Part shown: positions 6,709 to 11,736 of the stretch, piece by piece | Numbering within the stretch: the stretch's first letter is position 1 | How the letters are laid out: each line of letters begins with the position of its first letter | Assembly: GCA_039187375.1 (NCBI GenBank) | Contig: JBCCZN010000081.1 | Coordinates: 1 to 11,736, forward strand | Direction of reading: 5' to 3' | Source: CALBPI01 sp039187375 | Lineage (GTDB): Bacteria; Pseudomonadota; Gammaproteobacteria; Steroidobacterales; Woeseiaceae | Length of the DNA: 11,736 nt | The notes under the pieces: generated by a model | What the model was told of the DNA's origin: nothing | Database searches by the model: none | What the model saw: only the letters and a program-made list of their open reading frames with translations | Position numbers and translations under genes: made by a program

Positions 6709-6723
6709 ACGTTCATGTCTACG
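6704..6723. terminator. Palindrome at the convergent gene ends (possible bidirectional terminator)
   Basis: CGTAGAC (6704-6710) and GTCTACG (6717-6723) form a perfect 7-base stem around the loop GTTCAT, with a further G-U closing pair possible. The stop codons of both convergent genes, the GNAT gene on the plus strand and the ATPase gene on the minus strand, lie inside the two arms. There is no T-tract on either side, so it would be at best a weak or factor-assisted terminator. It may instead limit read-through or transcript overlap between the opposed genes. Confidence 0.4.
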
Positions 6724-9163
6724 CTTCGGCGATGGGTACCCGCGACACCAGTCGCCCACGGCTGTCGCGCACATACGGCAACCAGACCAGACCAACAAAG
6801 TGAATTTGAATATCGGTTGATTTAGGTTTGATGTCGATGTGCTTTAGTGTTTCAGTTTGTGCATCGTAGGCATCATCCAGCTGTGCCACATCGTCCTCGA
6901 ACTCGACATTGAGTGCTTCTAACTGTTCGCGAACTTTGGCTGCGGTTTGCTTGGCACGCTCAACATCACCGGCTTCCTTGCGCGCGCTGCCCATCGTCTT
7001 GACCGCCGTACCGATCTTGCTGGCCGATGTCGAGGAAACGCGCTTGCGGCCAAGCACGGCACCAAGAATGGCGGTGCCGAAACTGATCGCGGTATCTAGT
7101 CGTTTCTTGCTGGCTTGTTCCTGTTCACGTTCGATCGCCTGCTCCGCCCGTAGCAATCGATTCTCCAGCGTTGTGACTTTGCTGGAGTAACGTTTGCGTA
7201 ATTTGGCGACAGCCATATCGCGCTGTTCACTGCCGAGTGTTTGCAGGCGTGTCCGAAATGCCCCTTCACTCTCGCCAGGCGTTGATATCGTCTTCAGATG
7301 GTTCGAGCGAAATAGCGTAATGGTGCGTTCATGTCGCAACCAGGTCTTGTACGATTTCGTCCATTTAGCGTATTCGCGCTCGATCGCCAGAACTGGATGC
7401 AGTGGCTCATAGGCAGGTTCGCCAGGCGGCGGTTGGACCTGTAAATCATCAACCGCAATATCCAGTACATCGGCGAGATCCCAGCTGATCGCGACCGGCC
7501 CGGACTCGGGCAGCACCACAGCAAGGCATTCGCGTTGTTCATCCACGTCATATCGGGCCGAGCTGTAATACAGCTCGGCAGCACCGATGACGGCCGGTCG
7601 ATAGACTACATCTGGATCCTCTGCACGGACCCAGTATTCGGTGATGTTCGCCGGCACGACTGGCATATCGGTGGTCTTTGACATGACCTTGTTGCTGGTA
7701 GAGGCATCCAGTGTCGCGTTGTGGGTGCGCGCGGCTGCTTGCTTGTCGGCAGCGGCCTTGCGCGGTGCCATCAATCTACGGATATGGTCCCGCGTCATCG
7801 GGCCGGCAAGGTAAGACATCACCCAGCGGGTACCGAATACGACCGGATGGGATTCGTGCACGTTGTGTAACAGAAAACGTCGTTTGCCGAGGCCAGCCAG
7901 CGTTTGCTCCATCGCCTGGCGATCGAACTGGCCTGCGGCCGCGGCTCCTTCAAGGCCCTCCATAACGCGCGCCTTGTCGCGCTCGGTCTGAAGTCTTCCA
8001 ATCATCCAGGTGCCGGTATTGGAAAGGCCTTTGTAGTCCAGATCCACCGGGTTCTGCGTCGATAACACCAATCCGACGCCATAAGCGCGGGCTTGCTTTA
8101 GTAGTGTCAGCAACAGCCGTTTGGAAGGAGGATTGGCGACCGGTGGCATATAGCCGAAGATCTCATCCATGTAGAGTACGGCACGCAGCGTTGAGGTGCC
8201 CGACTGCGAGCGCATCCAGCCGATCAGATCATTGAGCAACATACAGACAAAAAACATGCGCTCGTCGTCGCCCAGGTGGGCGATTGAAAGTACCGAGACG
8301 CGTGGCTTGCCCTCGGCGGTGTACAACAATGATCCGGTATCCAGTGGCGCTCCCTGCATCCAGGCTTCAAACCCCGGTGCAGCGAGCAGGTTATTAAGCT
8401 GCATTGCCAGACTGAGTCGATCCTTATCCGGATAGAACGTGTCGACGGCCATAACGCCGATTTTGGCCATCGGCGGACGTTGTATCAGTGCGATCAGACG
8501 CGCCAGATCCAGGTGCCGGTCTTCTTGCCATTCATGATCGAGCAGGTTGGCGATCAGAATGTGCTCGCGGCTGGTGACGGGATCGGCGTTGATACCAAGC
8601 AGTGCGAGAATGCTCGTTGCTGTGGCTTGCACGCGTTCGCGATATAGATCCGCATCATCGCGCAATGCGGCAGGCGGCGCGTCAAAACGCTCGAGCACGG
8701 AAATCGGCAAGCCTGCATTCGATCCTGGCGTGTAAATCGCCATATCGACCTTGTCGCGCAATGCACGGATACGTTTGCCGTCCTGACCCCAGTCGGCCAA
8801 GCCGTTCTTCCACAACTTGGCCTGCGCGGCGGCATATTGATCGACCGTCTCACCATTATTGGCAGCGCTTTGTGGATTGACCCACGGTTTGAAGTCATCG
8901 GCGCGAAAATTAGGGAATGTCAGCAACAGGTTACCCATGTCGCCTTTCGGATCGATGGCAATCACCGGAATGTTATCCATCGCCGCTTCTTCGATCAGGC
9001 CAATACCAAGACCGGTTTTCCCGCTGCCGGTCATACCGATAATGACCGCGTGCGTATTGAGGTCCTTGGAGTCGTAGAGCACCAGATCGTCGTTCATGTC
9101 GCCGGTATCTTCGGCGATGGCTTTGCCGAGATAAAACGCGCCCAGTTTTTCGAAGCTGCTCAT
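6719..9163 (-). CDS. HerA/FtsK-superfamily P-loop ATPase with coiled-coil C-terminal region
   Basis: This 814-residue ATPase is of the HerA-like (DUF87/DUF853-related) type. Walker A is GMTGSGKT (43-50), Walker B is VLYMDE with D333-E334, and the LSTQNP motif (367-372) is the glutamine-containing sensor strand typical of HerA/VirB4 proteins. R390 or R395 in IGRLQTERDKARV is a candidate arginine finger for a hexameric ring. After about residue 465 comes an Ala/Lys linker, then a second region with the segment EYWVRAEDPDVVYRP, and long charged coiled coils (about 640-690 and 727-772). Between them is a short Gly-rich hydrophobic stretch (TAISFGTAILGAVLGRK, 691-707). No nuclease domain or signal peptide is visible. 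The ATG is preceded by GGGGA about 8 bases upstream. It is convergent with the GNAT gene and divergent from a membrane protein gene. DNA translocation or remodelling is possible, but the function is unknown. Confidence 0.9.
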   Translation of the reverse strand: MSSFEKLGAFYLGKAIAEDTGDMNDDLVLYDSKDLNTHAVIIGMTGSGKTGLGIGLIEEAAMDNIPVIAIDPKGDMGNLLLTFPNFRADDFKPWVNPQSAANNGETVDQYAAAQAKLWKNGLADWGQDGKRIRALRDKVDMAIYTPGSNAGLPISVLERFDAPPAALRDDADLYRERVQATATSILALLGINADPVTSREHILIANLLDHEWQEDRHLDLARLIALIQRPPMAKIGVMAVDTFYPDKDRLSLAMQLNNLLAAPGFEAWMQGAPLDTGSLLYTAEGKPRVSVLSIAHLGDDERMFFVCMLLNDLIGWMRSQSGTSTLRAVLYMDEIFGYMPPVANPPSKRLLLTLLKQARAYGVGLVLSTQNPVDLDYKGLSNTGTWMIGRLQTERDKARVMEGLEGAAAAGQFDRQAMEQTLAGLGKRRFLLHNVHESHPVVFGTRWVMSYLAGPMTRDHIRRLMAPRKAAADKQAAARTHNATLDASTSNKVMSKTTDMPVVPANITEYWVRAEDPDVVYRPAVIGAAELYYSSARYDVDEQRECLAVVLPESGPVAISWDLADVLDIAVDDLQVQPPPGEPAYEPLHPVLAIEREYAKWTKSYKTWLRHERTITLFRSNHLKTISTPGESEGAFRTRLQTLGSEQRDMAVAKLRKRYSSKVTTLENRLLRAEQAIEREQEQASKKRLDTAISFGTAILGAVLGRKRVSSTSASKIGTAVKTMGSARKEAGDVERAKQTAAKVREQLEALNVEFEDDVAQLDDAYDAQTETLKHIDIKPKSTDIQIHFVGLVWLPYVRDSRGRLVSRVPIAEA

Positions 9164-9252
9164 CTAGTTGTCCCCAATTTAGTCGTCTTGGAAGTGTAGC
9201 AGTGCCGTTGCTATCTGCGCAGCGTCGGCGTGGCTGTGGTAGCGTTTTGTAT
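9164..9252. promoter_or_regulatory. Divergent intergenic region between ATPase and membrane protein genes
   Basis: These 89 bases hold the start signals of two divergent genes. On the minus strand, GGGGA lies 8 bases before the ATPase ATG, and TACACT (9198-9193) is a possible -10 box. On the plus strand, TTGGAA (9188-9193) and TATCTG (9212-9217), 18 bases apart, form a weak promoter-like pair for the membrane protein. The GGAAG at 9190-9194 could alternatively be the ribosome binding site of a GTG start at 9202. The assignments are tentative, and no operator is evident. Confidence 0.3.
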
Positions 9253-10098
9253 ATGTGGCGAAACATTCTCTGGAGCCTGTTTGCAACGGCTGTGGTCGCA
9301 CTGGCGCTGAGCGGCGCGGCCGATCGGCTGGGTCAGCAATACGCCGCCGATGCGTTGGAGCGCGCATTGGTGACCTTTGCGGTGGCACGTGGGCTCGACA
9401 GTGTGATCTCGATTGCACAAGGTACTGAGGTTGCGGTTGAACCAGGCGGTGTTGGGGTCAATCTGTCGGTCGGAGAGGTACTGGATCCAGTCAATGATCT
9501 GATCGAGCGTTTTTCGACTGTGATGTTGACGGTGACGGCCGCACTGGGCCTGCAGGAAATACTGTTGCGGATTACCGGCAGCAGCGGCTTGTCCTGGTTG
9601 CTCGGTCTGGCAGCGCTCGGTGCGTTATCGGCTATTTGGCTGCCGCGTGCGCAGGCCTATCCGAGACTGCGGGCGTTTGCCTTGCGGTTTTTGTTGATCA
9701 CCTTTGCGCTGCGCTTCGCGGTGCCTTTTTTGATCGTTGGGACCAATGTGGTGTTTGATCGTTTTCTTGAAGCCGATCAGGTTCAGGCTATCGATGCGTT
9801 AAAGGTGGCAACGGTTGAGATTGAACAACTCAGTCAGGATGAGACGCCAACACTCGATAATGATGAGCGTAACTGGTTTGAACGCATGGGCGATCGAATC
9901 AGCGATTCATTCGCGGCGTTAAACGTCAGCGAGCGCATGCAGGCGCTACAAGAGCGCGCATCGGGGGTAACCCGGCAAATCGTGCAATTGATTGTGATTT
10001 TTCTATTGCAGACGATCGCATTACCGCTGGCATTCTTGTGGTTGCTCAGCGAAGGGGTTAAGGCTCTCGTACGCAAAACCGGTGGCGCTACTGAATAA
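9253..10098 (+). CDS. Conserved multi-pass membrane protein of unknown function
   Basis: I do not recognise a named function. From the ATG at 9253 the product has 281 residues with about five hydrophobic segments (4-20, 87-107, 113-130, 142-166, 242-268). Between the first and second is a soluble stretch of about 65 residues (VISIAQGTEVAVEPGGVGVN, then DPVNDLIERFS), and between the fourth and fifth an acidic, helical stretch (about 170-238). The N-terminus reads as a signal anchor. An in-frame GTG at 9202, with GGAAG seven bases upstream, would add 17 mostly basic residues; I prefer the ATG because it starts immediately before the hydrophobic segment, but the choice is open. It is divergent from the ATPase gene and ends seven bases before the convergent DUF1415 gene. 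From memory, similar proteins occur in other Gammaproteobacteria. No catalytic motif is visible. Confidence 0.82.
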   Translation: MWRNILWSLFATAVVALALSGAADRLGQQYAADALERALVTFAVARGLDSVISIAQGTEVAVEPGGVGVNLSVGEVLDPVNDLIERFSTVMLTVTAALGLQEILLRITGSSGLSWLLGLAALGALSAIWLPRAQAYPRLRAFALRFLLITFALRFAVPFLIVGTNVVFDRFLEADQVQAIDALKVATVEIEQLSQDETPTLDNDERNWFERMGDRISDSFAALNVSERMQALQERASGVTRQIVQLIVIFLLQTIALPLAFLWLLSEGVKALVRKTGGATE

Positions 10099-10113
10099 GA
10101 CAGCGCTAGTCTT
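10097..10113. terminator. Small hairpin at the convergent ends of the membrane protein and DUF1415 genes
   Basis: AAGAC (10097-10101) and GTCTT (10109-10113) form a 5-base stem with a 7-base loop that includes the DUF1415 stop codon; the last two bases of the membrane protein stop are in the left arm. A second short inverted repeat, TTCGG and CCGAA, follows within the DUF1415 end. The stem is short and lacks a clear T-tract, so it is only a weak terminator candidate. Confidence 0.25.
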
Positions 10114-10654
10114 CGGCTGCTGAACCGAACAGCGTTTGCCAGCGGGCCGCTCCAATTTGCAGCAGGCGGCGCTGGTTTTGATCCGGGATAGCCTGCGTAT
10201 CGGGGTGACTGGCGACGGCTTCCGTCACGCTAATCTGGCGCAACAGATGTATCGTCGGCCACGGTGAGCGGTGGATCACTTGCTCACGTGCATCGGGCGC
10301 TGCACCCTCAATACGAAAATCTGGATGGAACAACGCAAGCTGTAACACGCCATCTAGTTGTGCATCGGCCAGCCAGAGTTGCGCGATGTCGGTGAAGCGC
10401 AGAAAGTCGTCAAAACCGCTCAGCGCATCGGTGAAGACCAACAATGCCGTTTCACTGGCATCACGCGGTGTATTCAGCAACTGTGTTGCGGCAATCGCAA
10501 CATCGGTCAGGCAATCCTGTTCGTTGGCGGCATCGCTGCTAATGATATCAAGGCGATCAGCATCCAAAACCGGCCGCGCAAATGGACAGAGATTGAGGCC
10601 GACGACGATGCGCTCAAGCCACGTCAGTGTGTCGCCTGGCGCATCGTCGCGCAT
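10106..10654 (-). CDS. DUF1415 domain-containing protein
   Basis: This is a cytoplasmic protein of the DUF1415 family, whose biochemical role is not established. Landmark motifs are GLNLCPFA (19-26), FHPDF (109-113) and HRSPWPTIHLLRQ (128-140). The conserved Cys, His and Arg residues in them suggest an active or metal site, but this is inference. The 182 residues are a normal length. The ATG at 10654-10652 has a GGAG about 12 bases upstream and lies 34 bases after the stop of the peptide transporter gene on the same strand, so the two may be co-transcribed. There is no signal peptide or membrane segment. The family call is firm and the function is open. Confidence 0.9.
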   Translation of the reverse strand: MRDDAPGDTLTWLERIVVGLNLCPFARPVLDADRLDIISSDAANEQDCLTDVAIAATQLLNTPRDASETALLVFTDALSGFDDFLRFTDIAQLWLADAQLDGVLQLALFHPDFRIEGAAPDAREQVIHRSPWPTIHLLRQISVTEAVASHPDTQAIPDQNQRRLLQIGAARWQTLFGSAAED

Positions 10655-10688
10655 CGGCCTGTCAGCTCCGTCGCATGAGTCAGCGCGC

Positions 10689-11736
10689 CTAGCGCACGTC
10701 GCCCATCAGCTTTTTCACCGGTTTGGTCAGAAGCAGCATCAAAACACCGATACCGGCGTAGGTCAGTACTAATTGCATGTACTGATCCGGCATCGCGGCG
10801 ACGTTTTCAGCATCGAATTCGCCGGCAATCAAACCGGAGATCAAACTGCCCAGTGACGTCGCCAGGAACCAGATGCCCATCATTTGACCAACATAGCGTT
10901 TCGGCGCCAGTTTGGTGGTCGCCGACAAACCGACCGGCGAGAGTGTCAGTTCACCGAAGGTGTGCAGCAGATAGGTCATGATCAACCACACCGGCAGCAC
11001 CTGCTCGCCGGCAGCGACATAGACAGCCGCGCCCGCCATGACGAGAAAACCCAGCGAGATAAACAGGATGCCAACTGCAAATTTGGCGGGTGTTGATGGT
11101 TCGAGATTGCGCCGGCCCAGCCAGACCCAGAACGCGGCGAAAAACGGCGCGAATATGATGATGAAGATGGAGTTGAGCGACTGGAAATACGCCGCAGGAA
11201 TTTCATAGCTTCCGATCATACGATCGGTATAGCGCTGCGCGAACAGGTTGAATGACGAACCGGCCTGCTCGAAGCCGCTCCAAAACGTGGCGCAACCGAT
11301 GAACAAGACCATGATCACAATCAGTTTCTTTTTCTCATCCAGGTCTAGCCCGCCGAGAATGAACAAGGCCGCTAAATAAATCACCGCCACACTGATGATC
11401 ACGACTGTCATGGTCTCGGCGAGCGCGCGCGCATCGAATTGGATAGTACCTGTGAGGGCTGCGCCGACCACTCCGGTTACGACCAACATTGCGGCACCGA
11501 CACCGATCCAGGCATTGCGGCGCGAAGCGGCGTGCGCTGGATTGTCGCGATCGAGAGTCGCGTATTTACCGGCATCGCCCAGTTGTCTGGCGGTCAGCGA
11601 ATATTGAATTAAACCAAGCAGCATCAATACACCGGCTGCACCAAAACCATAGTGCCAGCCATAGGTTGCCGCCAGGAATCCGCATAGTAGTGGGCCGAGC
11701 CAGCCACCGAGGTTGATACCCATGTAAAAGATGGTG
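10689..11736 (-). CDS. POT-family proton-dependent oligopeptide transporter, C-terminal part (cut by window edge)
   Basis: This inner-membrane major-facilitator transporter imports di- and tripeptides with protons. The reading frame runs unbroken past position 11736, so the internal methionine at 11723 is not the true start. The first visible residues, TIFYMGINLGGWLGP, match the POT signature FYxxINxG in the fifth transmembrane region. Further on is FEQAGSSFNLFAQRYTDR, a conserved stretch of bacterial peptide transporters (TM7 region), and then FGELTLSPVGLSATTKLAP near TM10. At least eight hydrophobic segments are visible. The N-terminal ExxER proton-coupling motif lies outside the window. 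The C-terminus ends shortly after the last helix with basic residues (KPVKKLMGDVR). It precedes the DUF1415 gene by 34 bases on the same strand. Peptide specificity cannot be stated. Confidence 0.93.
   Translation of the reverse strand, partial: TIFYMGINLGGWLGPLLCGFLAATYGWHYGFGAAGVLMLLGLIQYSLTARQLGDAGKYATLDRDNPAHAASRRNAWIGVGAAMLVVTGVVGAALTGTIQFDARALAETMTVVIISVAVIYLAALFILGGLDLDEKKKLIVIMVLFIGCATFWSGFEQAGSSFNLFAQRYTDRMIGSYEIPAAYFQSLNSIFIIIFAPFFAAFWVWLGRRNLEPSTPAKFAVGILFISLGFLVMAGAAVYVAAGEQVLPVWLIMTYLLHTFGELTLSPVGLSATTKLAPKRYVGQMMGIWFLATSLGSLISGLIAGEFDAENVAAMPDQYMQLVLTYAGIGVLMLLLTKPVKKLMGDVR

Noticed and set aside
6719..9163. HerA-like ATPase as part of a HerA-NurA or HerA-based antiviral defence system
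   Set aside because: No NurA, SIR2, DUF4297 or other nuclease-like partner is encoded beside it. The neighbours are a GNAT gene and a membrane protein, and there are no mobile or defence genes in the window.
10689..11723. Peptide transporter starting at the methionine at 11723
   Set aside because: The frame continues upstream with TIFY, part of the POT signature, to the window edge; the methionine is internal.

Overview
The window looks like a chromosomal segment of a gammaproteobacterium of moderate GC content. The main evidence is the left half. It carries the order gpsA-secB-grxC-yibN (minus strand) facing envC-ctpA-yibQ (plus strand), a conserved housekeeping neighbourhood in Gammaproteobacteria such as Escherichia and Pseudomonas. 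All 12 genes are tightly packed, no intergenic gap exceeds about 100 bases, and I see no tRNA, rRNA, CRISPR array, insertion sequence, integrase or phage gene.

Layout. (1) Positions 1-1591, minus strand: a compact operon read from right to left, membrane-anchored rhodanese (yibN), glutaredoxin 3 (grxC), export chaperone (secB), then glycerol-3-phosphate dehydrogenase (gpsA, cut by the window edge). The first two junctions are ATGA overlaps; secB and gpsA are one base apart with a small hairpin across the junction. (2) Positions 1592-1683: divergent promoter region. The phosphoglycerate mutase gene (gpmI/gpmM) that often sits beside envC is absent here. (3) Positions 1684-4791, plus strand: envC (amidase activator with a degenerate LytM domain), ctpA (carboxy-terminal processing protease) and a divergent polysaccharide deacetylase (yibQ family), which together form a cell-envelope and division cluster. 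(4) Positions 4836-6708, plus strand: a zinc-ribbon Nudix hydrolase, an exported protein made of six Kazal-like domains, and a GNAT acetyltransferase, joined by 1-base and 4-base overlaps. (5) Positions 6719-9163, minus strand: an 814-residue HerA/FtsK-type P-loop ATPase with a coiled-coil tail, convergent with the GNAT gene. (6) Positions 9253-10098, plus strand: a multi-pass membrane protein of unknown function, divergent from the ATPase. (7) Positions 10106-11736, minus strand: a DUF1415 protein preceded by a POT-family peptide transporter whose N-terminus lies outside the window.

Working together: the left block supplies protein export, thiol redox control and phospholipid precursor; the envC-ctpA-yibQ block acts in the periplasm on septal peptidoglycan and protein processing. 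The right half consists of conserved but poorly understood genes. I see no clear defence or mobile system. The most unusual items are the six-domain, four-cysteine Kazal protein with unfavourable putative reactive-site residues, and the HerA-like ATPase divergent from an uncharacterised membrane protein.
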